A program made the translations under genes and the position numbers. Of a DNA stretch of 64,000 bases, positions 54,084-63,998 are shown piece by piece; the stretch's first letter is position 1; each line of letters starts with the position of its first letter. Below the pieces are notes generated by a model. It saw only the letters and a program-made list of their open reading frames with translations. It did no database searches and was not told the origin of the DNA. The stretch is from Deltaproteobacteria bacterium (GTDB lineage Bacteria; Desulfobacterota; Dissulfuribacteria; Dissulfuribacterales; DYLC01): NCBI GenBank assembly GCA_028695735.1, contig JAQVIJ010000003.1, forward strand, positions 242,246 to 306,245, read 5' to 3'.

Positions 54084-55004
54084 TTATGCCCTTGGATGGA
54101 ATTTTTTGTGCACCGCGCGCAGGTGTTGCAGATCCAGGTGTGTGTATATCTGTGTGGTGGTTATGCTGGAGTGTCCCAAAAGCATCTGCACTACGCGCAG
54201 GTCAGCCCCGCCTTCCAGCAAATGGGTCGCAAAGGAGTGGCGCAGGGAGTGAGGGGAGATCTCGGCCTTTAACCCTGCCTGAATGGCGTATGTCTTGAGT
54301 ATCTGCCAGAAGCGCTGTCGAGTGATGGGGCGGCCGTTCCGTCCGGGAAAGAGGAAGTCGCTGGCGGCTGTCTTGAGCAAAAGTGGCCGGATTTTGCGTA
54401 GATAGTCATGCAATATCTCCATGGCCACCTCTCCTATTGGTGTGACCCTCTCCTTGTTTCCCTTTCCTATTACACGCAGATAGGCCAGGTCCATGTCAAT
54501 CTGGTGCAATTTCAGGGTGACTGCCTCGGAGGCTCGAAGCCCGCAGGCATAGGTGAGTTCCAGAATGGCCCTGTCACGCATGCCAAGGTGAGTCCTGATA
54601 TCCGGTGCGTTCAGGAGCCTCTCCATCTCTTCTACGCTCAACACATCCGGCAGATACAGGCCGGTCTTCGGGTTTTGAATGGTGGTGACCGGATTGACCG
54701 TGACTATGCGTTCCATGCGTAGAAAATTGAAGAAGGACCTCAGGCTGGAGAGACGTCTCGAGATGGTTCGGGCGTGCATGCCTTGTGTCTTTTGATGAAC
54801 AAGCCAGGAGAGTATGGCTGTGGTTGTGAGTCCGGCTGGTTCGTAAATGCCGATATCTGTCACATAACTTACAAAGAAGTTTAAGTCTGTTGCATAAGCC
54901 TCGCTGGTATTGTTGGAAAGCCCTTTTTCAATGCGAAGATGGGCTATAAAGTCGTCTATGAGTATGAACCATAGGTTTGTAGGGGGTGGTGCTGGGGAAT
55001 CCAT
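54084..55004 (-). CDS. xerD: tyrosine recombinase
   Basis: The 306-aa XerD-type recombinase resolves chromosome dimers with XerC at dif. The N-terminal core-binding domain has HLRIEKGLSNNTSEAYATDL and ARTISRRLSSLRSFFNFL. The catalytic domain shows Arg in ACGLRASEAV, Lys in GKGNKERVTP, HSLRHSFATHLLEGG and LGHSSITTTQIYTH with nucleophile Tyr. Length and motifs are those of the housekeeping enzyme, not of an integron or phage integrase. It follows an unknown gene by 6 bp in the tlyA operon. No partner phage or island genes adjoin. Confidence 0.9.
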   Translation of the reverse strand: MDSPAPPPTNLWFILIDDFIAHLRIEKGLSNNTSEAYATDLNFFVSYVTDIGIYEPAGLTTTAILSWLVHQKTQGMHARTISRRLSSLRSFFNFLRMERIVTVNPVTTIQNPKTGLYLPDVLSVEEMERLLNAPDIRTHLGMRDRAILELTYACGLRASEAVTLKLHQIDMDLAYLRVIGKGNKERVTPIGEVAMEILHDYLRKIRPLLLKTAASDFLFPGRNGRPITRQRFWQILKTYAIQAGLKAEISPHSLRHSFATHLLEGGADLRVVQMLLGHSSITTTQIYTHLDLQHLRAVHKKFHPRA

Positions 55005-55010
55005 GAGAGG

Positions 55011-55481
55011 TCACATGGCCCTGAGGTATCCGTTGGCCTTATCCCGAATGTCGGTATCCTCTGTGGTCATGCCCAGAAACCGGAGTTTGGCCTTGAGATT
55101 GTTGCGCTCCAGGGTATTTCTTTCGGCTGCCATGTCCACAAGGAGTTCCATGGCCTTGATGACGATGTCCGGCTCGTCCTTGAGGTCCAGAAACATCAAA
55201 AGCCCGCTCCAATCCTGTGGCAGGCCGTAAAGTTCGTGATATTTCAGGGCTGCATCCTCAAAGCCTGGGCTGCCGTACAGCTCGCGAAGTTCCGCATGGC
55301 TGCGCTCCTTTTCCGCATCCTTTGAGCCGCTGAAGAGCTTTTCGGCCTCCTGAAGGTAATACTTCTTCAGGGCCGGGTTTTCCAGCGCCTTCTCCAGACG
55401 GCTTTTTGCCCCTTTACCCGAAGGGCCTGACTTGTCCTTGCGTTTATCGATCTCCCTCCAACTCAACTTCCGCTCCGCCAT
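55011..55481 (-). CDS. conserved hypothetical helical protein
   Basis: I do not recognise a named family. The 156-aa soluble protein starts MAERKLSWREIDKRKDKSG, has a lysine-rich N-terminal third, then LKKYYLQEAEKLFSG and a helical region with WSGLLMFLDLKDEPDIVIKAMELLVDMA. The start is ATG 55481 with GGAGGG ten bases upstream. It overlaps tlyA by 38 bp and ends 6 bp before xerD, so it is the middle gene of a tight operon and probably conserved in relatives. Confidence 0.75.
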   Translation of the reverse strand: MAERKLSWREIDKRKDKSGPSGKGAKSRLEKALENPALKKYYLQEAEKLFSGSKDAEKERSHAELRELYGSPGFEDAALKYHELYGLPQDWSGLLMFLDLKDEPDIVIKAMELLVDMAAERNTLERNNLKAKLRFLGMTTEDTDIRDKANGYLRAM

Positions 55482-56235
55482 ACTGACTGAACCCTCCATT
55501 CATTTTCATATAAATCAGATATTCTTCATTGCCCTTCGCCCCATGAATGGGCGATGTCACCAGTCCGGCTATTGTCAGCCTCAGCCCCTGACTGAAAAAT
55601 GTCCGAAGCCCCTTCACCACTTCCTCCCGCACGCCCGCATTCCGGATCACGCCTCCCTTTCCCACCTGTTCTCTGCCTGCCTCGAATTGTGGTTTGATCA
55701 ATGCAATCACGGCCCCGCAGGGTTTGAGAAAGGGCAGGGCAGGGGGCAGGGCCGTTTTCAGGGAGATGAAGGAGACATCCATCACCAGCAGGTCTATGGG
55801 CTCGGGAATCAATGTGGGGTCCATGCTTCGAATATTCTGTCTTTCCAGGACCACCACGCGGCCGTTGTTTCGAATCTTCCAATCCAACTGGCCATATCCC
55901 ACATCCACTGCATATACGCGTTCGGCCCCATGCTGCAGCAGACAGTCCGTAAAACCGCCGGTGGACGCACCCACATCCATGCAGACCATGCCGTTTACAG
56001 AGATTTGAAAACACGACAGGGCATGCGCCAGCTTTAGTCCGCCTCTGCTCACATAGGGGCATGGATTGCTTAGCAGACATATCTCTGCGTTCACCGGCAC
56101 CTGTTGGCCGCATTTGTCTATGATCTGGCCGTTTACTTGCAGTTGACCTGCCGCTATTACGGCCTGTGCCTTTGCCCTGGAGTCTGCAATGCCACGCTCT
56201 ACCACCAGCACGTCCAGACGCTTTTTGACAGTCAT
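55444..56235 (-). CDS. tlyA: TlyA-family rRNA 2'-O-methyltransferase
   Basis: The 263-aa protein has an S4 RNA-binding domain (KKRLDVLVVERGIADSRAKAQAVI) and a FtsJ-like SAM-binding fold: YVSRGGLKLAHAL, VCMDVGASTGGFTDCLLQHGA, AVDVGYGQL, LLVMDVSFISL and ALIKPQFEAG. Family members methylate ribosomal RNA and affect capreomycin sensitivity; the name hemolysin is historical. It overlaps nadC by 4 bp. Confidence 0.92.
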   Translation of the reverse strand: MTVKKRLDVLVVERGIADSRAKAQAVIAAGQLQVNGQIIDKCGQQVPVNAEICLLSNPCPYVSRGGLKLAHALSCFQISVNGMVCMDVGASTGGFTDCLLQHGAERVYAVDVGYGQLDWKIRNNGRVVVLERQNIRSMDPTLIPEPIDLLVMDVSFISLKTALPPALPFLKPCGAVIALIKPQFEAGREQVGKGGVIRNAGVREEVVKGLRTFFSQGLRLTIAGLVTSPIHGAKGNEEYLIYMKMNGGFSQYGGAEVELEGDR

Positions 56236-57089
56236 TGCAGAATGCGCAGGCTGATATCCACAGCCTTTACCGAATGTGTGATACTGCCCGTTGAGACCAT
56301 ATCCACACCTGTAAGGGCTATCTCCCGAACATTTTTGAGAGTCACACCGCCGGATGCCTCGATGAGCACGCGAGGTGCGGTCTTTCTTGTGAAATCAACC
56401 GCCTTTTTTAGGGTATCGGTGTCCATGTTGTCCAGCAAAACCGCGTGTACGCCCACACTCAACGCCTCTTGCAGGGCCTCCATGGTTGAGACCTCACATT
56501 GAACGGCCAGTGTATGGGGGGCGTTCCGGCGCAGCCTCCTGACCGCCTCTGTAATGGAGCCGCAGGCGGCTATATGGTTGTCCTTTATGAGCACTCCATC
56601 GGACAGGGAAAAACGGTGATTGTGGCCGCCTCCCACGCGCACGGCGTACTTTTCCAGCACACGCAGACCAGGGGTGGTCTTGCGTGTATCCAGCAGGCGG
56701 CAGTCCGTGCCGTTCAACTCCTTCATAAATGCCGCGGTCTGCGTGGCTATGCCGCAGAGCCGCTGAAGCAGGTTCAAGGCAACCCGTTCTCCCATGAGAA
56801 TAGAGGCAAGGCTGCCATGGATCTCCATGAGTATTCCGCCGGCATGAACCACGGCCCCTTCATCGAACATGATACGACAGGCGATGCTGCTATCCACATG
56901 CGCAAAGACCTCCTGGGCCACGAACAGCCCTGCCGCCACACAGTCCTCCTTGGCCAGAATTACGGCCTTGCCCTGTGTATGGGACGCAACGGTGCAGGAG
57001 GTGGTGATGTCTCCAAATGGCATATCTTCCGAAATGGCCTGTTGAATGAGGCCGGTGTATGTGGAGGGGTGCGGACGATAGGTCTTCAT
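56232..57089 (-). CDS. nadC: nicotinate-nucleotide pyrophosphorylase (carboxylating)
   Basis: NadC converts quinolinate and PRPP to nicotinate mononucleotide in de novo NAD synthesis. The 285-aa enzyme shows EDMPFGDITTSC, ALNLLQRLCGIAT, LDTRKTTPGLRVLEKYAVRVGGGHNHRFSL split across the PRPP region, DNHI, VQCEVSTMEAL, LLDNMD and EASGGVTLKNV. Length is normal. It overlaps valS and tlyA by 4 bp each, so it lies in the valS-nadC-tlyA-hyp-xerD operon. Confidence 0.94.
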   Translation of the reverse strand: MKTYRPHPSTYTGLIQQAISEDMPFGDITTSCTVASHTQGKAVILAKEDCVAAGLFVAQEVFAHVDSSIACRIMFDEGAVVHAGGILMEIHGSLASILMGERVALNLLQRLCGIATQTAAFMKELNGTDCRLLDTRKTTPGLRVLEKYAVRVGGGHNHRFSLSDGVLIKDNHIAACGSITEAVRRLRRNAPHTLAVQCEVSTMEALQEALSVGVHAVLLDNMDTDTLKKAVDFTRKTAPRVLIEASGGVTLKNVREIALTGVDMVSTGSITHSVKAVDISLRILQ

Positions 57090-59794
57090 GTTTCGATGGC
57101 GCTCATGGTGGCCTTGTGGTTCTGAATCCGTTTCAAACGGGTCTCTATGTCCAAAAGCCTCTGCTGCTCCTTTTCCCGAATCTCCTGGGGGGCCCTGGCC
57201 ATGAAGTCCTTATTGTTCAGCTTGGCCTGTGTCTTTTGCAGGTCACTCAGCAGTTTTTCTTCCTCTTTTTGCAGTTTTTTCAGTTCTCCGGCCAGGTCTA
57301 TCACGTCCTTCAGGGGAATGAATATCTCCACTTCCTTCATAATCACGGATGCAGCGTTTTTGGGCCTTGGCTGGGATATATCGCAGAACTCCATGGTCTC
57401 AAGTCTGGCCAGTGTGAGCAGATGCGTTTTTTGCGCTAAAAACAGGTCTCGAACCCCGTCGTCATGAGGAAACACTCGAATCTTCAGCCTGGTCCCCGGG
57501 TGTATGTTGAATTCAGCCCGAACATTGCGAATGCCGGTGATGATCTCGATGAGCCCCTGCATCTGAGCTTCAGCGGTTTCATCCTGCCAGGCCGGCACAC
57601 CCTTTGGGAATTCAGATGTCATGATATGGCCGGATGCGCCGGGCAGGTGGTGCCACAGCTCCTCCGTGACAAATGGAATGACCGGATGCAGCAGCCTGAG
57701 ACAGGTGTTGAGCACAGTGAGCGCCACTTGTTGAGTATGTCTGCGTTCCTTTTCATCGGTGCTCTGAAACCCGGGCTTGGCCAGTTCCAGATACCAGTCA
57801 CAGTATTCATGCCAGAAGAAGTGATAGAGCCCACGGGCGGTCTCGTCGAACTCGAAGTTGTCCAGATGGTTGCGTGTGTCTTGAATGAGTCTGTTGAGCC
57901 TGGATAGAATCCACCTGTCCTTGAGGTCAGTTGGTTGCAGGGCAGCCGGGTCTTTCGGCGGCTCACAAGAATCGGAGATGTTCATTCGCACCAGGCGTGT
58001 GGCGTTCCATATCTTGTTGATGAAGTGACGGTAGCCCTCGATACGGTCCTCTGCGAGCTTGATGTCCCTGCCCTGAGCAGCCAGGGCCGTAAGGGTCATG
58101 CGCACTGCATCCGTGCCGTATTTTTCCATCACTGTGAGGGGGTCTATGACATTCCCCTTGGACTTGCTCATCTTCTGACCCTGACTGTCTCGCACTAGGG
58201 CATGGAGATAGACATATTTGAAGGGCACATCCTTCATAAAGTGTATGCCCATCATGAGCATGCGGGCCACCCAGAAGAAGAGGATATCAAAGCTGGTGAT
58301 GAGCACAGAGGTGGGGTAAAAGAGTTTCAGCTCTGGAGTCTCTTCAGGCCAGCCCAGTGTGGAAAAGGGCCACAGGGCGGAGCTGAACCAGGTGTCCAGC
58401 ACATCCGTCTCCTGTTCCAGTTCTGTGGAGGTGCATTTGGGACAGACACTGGGTGTGTCCTTGGCCACTATGGTCTCACCACATGCCTTGCATGTCCAGG
58501 CCGGAATGCGATGTCCCCACCAGATCTGACGGGAGATGCACCAGTCCTTGATGTTGGTCATCCATTCCTCGTAGGTCCTTTCCCATGAACTGGGCAGAAT
58601 GATGGTCCTTTTCTCGCGCACGGCTGCCAGGGCCTTTTGGGCCAGGGGTTGAGTGCGCACGAACCACTGCTTGGAGATGCGGGGCTCCACAACGGTCTTG
58701 CAGCGGTAACAGCCGCCGATGGCCAGGTTGTGCCTTTCCTCGGCCTCCAGGAGATTTAAGGCCGCCATGTCATTTAGGACCCGTTTTCTGGCCTCATAGC
58801 GGTCAAGCCCTTGGTATTTTTCACCGTTTTCATTGATGCGGGCAGAGATGTCAAAGATATTGATGACAGGCAGGTTATGACGCAGCCCCATCTCGAAGTC
58901 GTTGAAATCATGGGCAGGTGTGACCTTGACTGCGCCTGTGCCAAATTCCATGTCCACTGCCTCGTCGGCTATGATGGGAATTGGCCTGTTCACCAAGGGC
59001 AGTAGCAGCTCCTTGCCGATGAGATGGCTGTAGCGTTCATCCTTGGGATTGACCGCCACGGCCGTGTCTCCCAGCATGGTCTCCGGCCGTGTGGTGGCCA
59101 CTACCACATAGCCGTCGCCGTCTTTCAGCGGGTATTTAAGGCGCCAGATGTGGCCTTCCTGAGGCTCGTGTTCCACTTCTATGTCCGCCAGCGCCGTGTG
59201 GCAGCGGGGACACCAGTTGATGATATAATCGCCCTTGTAGATCAGCCCTTCCTGGTAAAGCCGTACAAAGACCTCTTTTACCGCTTGAGAAAGCCCTTCG
59301 TCAAAGGTGAAGCGCTCGCGAGACCAGTCGCAGGAACAGCCCAGCCGCTTGAGCTGTTCCAGAATGCGGCCACCGCTTTTGGCCTTCCATTCCCAGACAC
59401 GCTGTATAAATGCCTCACGGCCCATGTCATGCCTGGAGAGCCCTTCCTGCGCCAACTGCCGTTCCACTACATTTTGCGTGGCGATACCGGCATGGTCCGT
59501 GCCAGGCACCCAGAGGGTGTTAAAGCCGTCCATGCGTTTGTAGCGGATCAGAATGTCCTGCAGGGTGTTGTTTAAGGCATGACCTATGTGCAACACACCC
59601 GTGACATTGGGGGGGGGAATCACCATGGAAAAGCATGGTCTGGTTTCGTCCATGGTGGCTATCGAGAGCCCTGCCTGGGCCCATTCATTCAGCCACTTGG
59701 CCTCAACTCCCTGAAATTCATAGGATTTATCGATGGGTGCGGTTTGAGGTGCAGTGGTTGCAGCGGAATCTGTATTGGTGTCCGTTTTTGTCAT
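57086..59794 (-). CDS. valS: valyl-tRNA synthetase
   Basis: The 902-aa class I synthetase has PPPNVTGVLHIGHALNNT (HIGH motif), the editing domain with WLKYPLKDG and ATTRPETMLGDTAVAV, WFSSALWPFSTLGWPE, GQKMSKSKGNVIDPL (KMSKS motif), an anticodon-binding helical domain and a C-terminal coiled coil (LKKLQKEEEKLLSDLQKTQAKLNN). Length is as expected. Its product charges tRNA-Val. It starts the operon through nadC to xerD. Confidence 0.95.
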   Translation of the reverse strand: MTKTDTNTDSAATTAPQTAPIDKSYEFQGVEAKWLNEWAQAGLSIATMDETRPCFSMVIPPPNVTGVLHIGHALNNTLQDILIRYKRMDGFNTLWVPGTDHAGIATQNVVERQLAQEGLSRHDMGREAFIQRVWEWKAKSGGRILEQLKRLGCSCDWSRERFTFDEGLSQAVKEVFVRLYQEGLIYKGDYIINWCPRCHTALADIEVEHEPQEGHIWRLKYPLKDGDGYVVVATTRPETMLGDTAVAVNPKDERYSHLIGKELLLPLVNRPIPIIADEAVDMEFGTGAVKVTPAHDFNDFEMGLRHNLPVINIFDISARINENGEKYQGLDRYEARKRVLNDMAALNLLEAEERHNLAIGGCYRCKTVVEPRISKQWFVRTQPLAQKALAAVREKRTIILPSSWERTYEEWMTNIKDWCISRQIWWGHRIPAWTCKACGETIVAKDTPSVCPKCTSTELEQETDVLDTWFSSALWPFSTLGWPEETPELKLFYPTSVLITSFDILFFWVARMLMMGIHFMKDVPFKYVYLHALVRDSQGQKMSKSKGNVIDPLTVMEKYGTDAVRMTLTALAAQGRDIKLAEDRIEGYRHFINKIWNATRLVRMNISDSCEPPKDPAALQPTDLKDRWILSRLNRLIQDTRNHLDNFEFDETARGLYHFFWHEYCDWYLELAKPGFQSTDEKERRHTQQVALTVLNTCLRLLHPVIPFVTEELWHHLPGASGHIMTSEFPKGVPAWQDETAEAQMQGLIEIITGIRNVRAEFNIHPGTRLKIRVFPHDDGVRDLFLAQKTHLLTLARLETMEFCDISQPRPKNAASVIMKEVEIFIPLKDVIDLAGELKKLQKEEEKLLSDLQKTQAKLNNKDFMARAPQEIREKEQQRLLDIETRLKRIQNHKATMSAIET

Positions 59795-59828
59795 ATTTTT
59801 GATGTGTCCCTTTCAGAATTCTTAGCAA

Positions 59829-60497
59829 TCAGGCCTTATTGAGCCTTTCCAGGTCGGAATTGGAGCCTATAACCACCAGGATGTCGTCGTTTTGAATGAC
59901 ATCCGTGGGAGATGGATTGACATTCCATTCCGTGAGCCCGGTCTTGGGAGATCTGCGCCGGATGGCTATGAGGTTGATACCGTATTTGTTTCGCAACCCC
60001 GTATCCTTGAGCATGGTGCCTGCCATGAAGGAAGGGGCTGGAATCTCAATGATACTGTATTCCGGAGAAAGTTCCAAGTGTTCCAGAATGGTGGGCCTGG
60101 CCAGTTGTTGGGCCACACGAATGGCCATGTCCCGCTCAGGATAGACGATCTTGGTGACATTCAGGTTTTCCAGCACCTTGCCGTGCAGGGAGGTGACTGC
60201 CTTGGCGATGATGTTTTGCACCCCCATCTCCTTTAAAAGCATCACCACCAGAATGCTGGCTTCGATGTTTTCACCGATACTGACTACGGCCACATCCACA
60301 TTCTGCAATCCAACGGAGCGCAGGGCCTTTTCATCCATGGCGTCCAGCACCACTGATTCAGTTACGAAGTCTGCTATCTTCTTCACCCGCTCTTCGTTGT
60401 TATCAATGGCGATCACATCTTCGCCTAATTCAGCCAGGGTCTTTGCCACGGAATAGCCGAAGCGTCCCAGGCCTATGACTGCATATTGTTTTTTCAT
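59829..60497 (-). CDS. TrkA/KtrA-type potassium uptake regulatory subunit
   Basis: The 222-aa cytoplasmic protein has an RCK N domain (AVIGLGRFGYSVAKTLAELGEDVIAID, Rossmann GxGxxG) that binds NAD(H)/ATP and an RCK C domain (SIIEIPAPSFMAGTMLKD...NDDILVVIGSN). One RCK pair makes it KtrA-like, not the double E. coli TrkA. It gates the membrane subunit encoded immediately upstream with a 4-bp overlap. Confidence 0.92.
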   Translation of the reverse strand: MKKQYAVIGLGRFGYSVAKTLAELGEDVIAIDNNEERVKKIADFVTESVVLDAMDEKALRSVGLQNVDVAVVSIGENIEASILVVMLLKEMGVQNIIAKAVTSLHGKVLENLNVTKIVYPERDMAIRVAQQLARPTILEHLELSPEYSIIEIPAPSFMAGTMLKDTGLRNKYGINLIAIRRRSPKTGLTEWNVNPSPTDVIQNDDILVVIGSNSDLERLNKA

Positions 60498-61840
60498 CCT
60501 ATGGCGATCCTCCCTTCAGGATAACGATAACGCCTGCCTCGTTGTTCAAAAAAGGCGCAGGCCAGGGTAAGGGGCCCGACTCGGCCGGCCAGCATGATAA
60601 ATGAGATTATGAGCTTTCCCAGAGGGGAAAAGGTGGCTGAAAGGCTGCGCACACCTCCATCTCCCACAGATAGCCCCACCGTGCCTATGGCCGAGGTAAC
60701 CTCGAAGAGAATGGAGAGGTACCGGCCGTTTTCGAAGTGCAGAATGAACATGGAGGCCAGCACCACGAAGATGGCGCCCAGCACCACTATGAGCAGGGAT
60801 TTGGAGGTGATGTCCAGGGGAACGGCCCTTTTGAAGAGCACTGTCTGTTCCTCGCCCCTGATGGTGGCGAACATGCCTGCCAGCACCACTGCCATGGTGG
60901 TGGTCTTGACACCTCCGCCTGTGCCGCCTGGAGATGCGCCTACGAACATGAGGAGAATGGTGAGAAACAGTGTCTCAGGTGTGAGAGAGGCATAGTCCAG
61001 CGTGTTGAACCCCGCGGTGCGCGCAGTCACGGAGGCAAAAAATGCGGTAAGCAATTGATGCGGCAGGGAAAGACCGGCCATGGAATCCGGGTTGTTGCGT
61101 TCGAAAAGAAGGATCAGGGCGGCACCGGCGAATATCAGCAGGCCCGTGGCGGCCAGCACGGTTTTGGCATGCATGGAGAGCAGTTCCCTGTCCTTTGCTC
61201 GAAGATTCCATCTGTTTTTGAGCTCCCAGAGTACCAAAAAACCTATGCCGCCTGCGATGATGAGCAGGGAGATGATCAGATTTACACCCACATCGGTTTT
61301 GAATTTCATGAGATTTTCAGAAAACATGCTGAATCCGGCGTTGTTGAAGGCGGATATCGCATGGAATACACCATAATATACAGCCCTTTGCCACGGCATG
61401 TGGGGCAGAAAACACAGAAATAGCAGAAGACTACCCAAAAGCTCTATCACAAACGTGGCTGCCAGCACATGCCTTATAAACCTCACCACGCCTTCCATGC
61501 CCATGAGATTCATGGACTCCTTTATGAGAAAACGGTCTTTTATGCCGATTCTCTTGCCCATCATCAAAAAAATCAGGGTGGTGGAGGTCATGTATCCAAG
61601 ACCGCCTATCTGAATGAGCAGCAGTATGACCATCTGGCCGAACAGGGTGAAATCCAGCGGTGTGTCCTTGACTATGAGCCCCGTGACACAGACAGCGGAG
61701 GTTGCAGTGAAAAGGGCATCCACCAGAGAGATGCCGTGCCGTGTAGCGACCGGCAATTTCAGAAGAACAGTGCCGGCCCCGATGATGCCTGTAAAGCCCA
61801 AAAGGAGTATCTGGGATGGATTGAACCGGCTTTTGAACAT
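60494..61840 (-). CDS. KtrB/TrkH-type potassium channel subunit
   Basis: The 448-aa membrane protein has four M1-P-M2 repeats with selectivity-filter glycines visible in FTATSAVCVTGLIV, HAISAFNNAGFSMF, SVTARTAGFNTLDY and TSAIGTVGLSVG. A GASPGGTGGGVKTTT loop precedes the last repeat. This is the ion-conducting subunit of the Na+-linked or ATP-gated K+ uptake system with the RCK protein. It ends the operon with the regulatory subunit. Confidence 0.93.
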   Translation of the reverse strand: MFKSRFNPSQILLLGFTGIIGAGTVLLKLPVATRHGISLVDALFTATSAVCVTGLIVKDTPLDFTLFGQMVILLLIQIGGLGYMTSTTLIFLMMGKRIGIKDRFLIKESMNLMGMEGVVRFIRHVLAATFVIELLGSLLLFLCFLPHMPWQRAVYYGVFHAISAFNNAGFSMFSENLMKFKTDVGVNLIISLLIIAGGIGFLVLWELKNRWNLRAKDRELLSMHAKTVLAATGLLIFAGAALILLFERNNPDSMAGLSLPHQLLTAFFASVTARTAGFNTLDYASLTPETLFLTILLMFVGASPGGTGGGVKTTTMAVVLAGMFATIRGEEQTVLFKRAVPLDITSKSLLIVVLGAIFVVLASMFILHFENGRYLSILFEVTSAIGTVGLSVGDGGVRSLSATFSPLGKLIISFIMLAGRVGPLTLACAFFEQRGRRYRYPEGRIAIG

Positions 61841-61855
61841 TGCCTACGGCTTAAC

Positions 61856-63082
61856 TTATGCCCTTGGCAGACTGAAATAAAAGACTACCCCTGAATTCCG
61901 GCCTGGTATGGGTGAAATGACACCTATCTCACCCCCATGCAGCCTGACTATCTCATGACAGAAACACAGGCCAAGACCTGCACCCCTCAGCCCATATTTT
62001 TGTTCTTGTGGAGGCGAGACATTTTTAGCCCCTGCCTCGGGCCGTTGCTCAAATGGGCGAAATATCCGCAGCTGATCTGCTTCTGGAATTACAGGTGCCT
62101 CATTGGCAATACTGAACCAGATATGATCGTTTTCAGGCAGGTGCCGCAGGAATGGATTGTCATCTTTATTGCCCACATGTATCTCTACAGGATTGTCCGG
62201 TTCTCCATACTTGATGGAATTGATGATCAGATTGGCTATGACGCGTTTTATGAGCCTGCGGTCCGCCTTGACCAGGCATGCGTTTCCCGATATCTCCGTG
62301 TGCAGGGCCATGCCCTTTTGCAGGGCTGCGCCTTGCTGCATGAAGACATTTTCCCTGACCACATCGCACAGGGATAAGGTCTCCTTTTCCAGGCTGAGCC
62401 TGCCGAACTTGGCTGCGGCCAGGGAGAGCATGTCCTGAAGCATCTCCGTCTGCTGCTGCAGGGCCACCTGTATCTTCTGAATGAGGTTGCGCTGCTTGGG
62501 TGTGAGGTCAGGGTCCATGGCCAGCAGGGTCAGGTAGCCGCTTGCGCCTGTAAGCGGGTTTTTGAGGTCGTGAATGAGCATGCGGGTGCTCCACTCCTGA
62601 GAGGTCAGGGCCTGGTCCTTTTCTTCATAGGCGCCCTTCCAGAAGTCTATGACATTTTTGGTTTCCAGAATGCGCTTTATGCGTTTGAGCAGCAGGTCGG
62701 GGTTGATGGGACGGGTCAGGTAGTCCTCCGCGCCTGCCTCACGCCCCTTGATCTCGTCTTTTTCATCCAGGCACAGGGAGGTGATGAGCATGACAGGTAT
62801 GTGGGCAGAATTGGCGTCCGTCTTGATGGTCTCGCAGAGCATGATACCTGAGATGCCGGGCATCATGATATCGGAGAGTACGAGATCGATCTCTTCGCGT
62901 GTATTTTGAATCTTTTCCAGGGCCTCTTCGCCGGTTTTTGCTGTGATAACCTGAAAGTTCCCGCGTTCCAGCACCTCTTTCAGAATGAAAAGATTGTCAG
63001 GCTGGTCTTCCACCACCAGGATGCATGGATTTTTTTTTGCGGTACCGATGCCGGATGATGAGGGTGTGAGCATGTCTTTCAT
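61856..63082 (-). CDS. receiver-histidine kinase hybrid
   Basis: The 408-aa soluble protein has an N-terminal receiver (20-140, Asp in DLVLSDIMMPG, Lys in LTRPIN region), a linker, HisKA with LIHDLKNPLTGASGYL (phospho-His) and a HATPase with VIANLIINSIKYG and GLRGAGLGLCFCHEIV. No membrane helix is present. The receiver precedes the kinase, so it probably takes phosphate from the REC-REC protein upstream or from another kinase in a relay. It follows the double-receiver gene by 16 bp. Confidence 0.9.
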   Translation of the reverse strand: MKDMLTPSSSGIGTAKKNPCILVVEDQPDNLFILKEVLERGNFQVITAKTGEEALEKIQNTREEIDLVLSDIMMPGISGIMLCETIKTDANSAHIPVMLITSLCLDEKDEIKGREAGAEDYLTRPINPDLLLKRIKRILETKNVIDFWKGAYEEKDQALTSQEWSTRMLIHDLKNPLTGASGYLTLLAMDPDLTPKQRNLIQKIQVALQQQTEMLQDMLSLAAAKFGRLSLEKETLSLCDVVRENVFMQQGAALQKGMALHTEISGNACLVKADRRLIKRVIANLIINSIKYGEPDNPVEIHVGNKDDNPFLRHLPENDHIWFSIANEAPVIPEADQLRIFRPFEQRPEAGAKNVSPPQEQKYGLRGAGLGLCFCHEIVRLHGGEIGVISPIPGRNSGVVFYFSLPRA

Positions 63083-63098
63083 TTCTTGTCCTGTATTT

Positions 63099-63998
63099 TT
63101 ATTGCTCAGGGTTCAACCAGTAACTAATGGTGCGCAAAAGGGAATTCGGAGTGAATGGTTTGGATATATAGTCACTGCACCCGGCCTCTATAATCTGTTC
63201 CCGGTCGCCCTTCATGGCCTTTGCCGTCAGGGCGATAATGGGGGTCTTGAGACCGTTTTCTCGAATGGCCCTTGTGGCGTCCAGCCCGTTCATCTCTGGC
63301 ATTTGAATGTCCATGAGAATGATATCAGGCCGCTGGGTCATGGCCATATGCACCGCCTCATTACCGTTTAGGGCATGTAACACTACATAACCTCTTGGTG
63401 TCAAGAGTTCTTTTAATAAAAACATATTGTCGGGATTGTCTTCAGCGATCAGTATCTTTTTGCTGTTTTGGTTGCATTCGGGCATTACCGGATTCTCGGC
63501 TGAGCTATTCGACCCAGACTGCTGTTCAGCTCCGGGCAATGTCTCCTGCAGGAGGGTCATGAGTTCCTGGCTCTTTATGTTGCCCTTTCGCAGTATGCCT
63601 TTGACATTTGGCGGCAGCAGTTTTTCCGTGGCACTGTCTATGTCCGCAGCGCTCAGAATGATTACAGGGGTTTTCGCCACATCCGGTATCTTCTGCATCT
63701 CGTGCAGGAATGAAAATCCATCCATGACCGGCATGGTGAGATCCAGCAGGACAAGCCCTGGTTTTTCATCCAGAAGGAGTTTCAGCCCCAGATTGCCGTC
63801 AAATGCATAGGAGACCTCATATCCATATGACTTGAGCCGAGTCCCCAGTTCCTTCAGTACAAGAATGTCATCGTCCACCAGCAGAATCCTTTGGCCGGTT
63901 GCAACCGCTGTTACGGCCGTGGTTACAGGCCGTTCAACGGTCTTTGCAGTCTGCCCAAAGGAAACTTCCGCTCCGGCATGAATCGGAGCGGCCTTTGC
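63099..63998 (-). CDS. double receiver-domain protein (5' end outside window)
   Basis: The frame stays open to the window edge, with VATGQRILLVDDDILVLKEL directly upstream of the GTG at 63878, so that codon is internal and the gene starts beyond 64000. Two receivers are visible: the first with Asp in LVLLDLTMPVMDG and the second with KKILIAEDNPDNMFLLKELL and Asp in IILMDIQMPEMNG, ending FTPNSLLRTISYWLNPEQ. The upstream extension may contain a kinase. With the following receiver-kinase gene it probably forms a multi-step phosphorelay. Confidence 0.88.
   Translation of the reverse strand, partial: AKAAPIHAGAEVSFGQTAKTVERPVTTAVTAVATGQRILLVDDDILVLKELGTRLKSYGYEVSYAFDGNLGLKLLLDEKPGLVLLDLTMPVMDGFSFLHEMQKIPDVAKTPVIILSAADIDSATEKLLPPNVKGILRKGNIKSQELMTLLQETLPGAEQQSGSNSSAENPVMPECNQNSKKILIAEDNPDNMFLLKELLTPRGYVVLHALNGNEAVHMAMTQRPDIILMDIQMPEMNGLDATRAIRENGLKTPIIALTAKAMKGDREQIIEAGCSDYISKPFTPNSLLRTISYWLNPEQ

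Noticed and set aside
54084..55004. Site-specific integrase of a genomic island
   Set aside because: Size, motifs and position in an operon with tlyA and nadC are those of housekeeping XerD; no adjacent attachment site or phage genes are seen.
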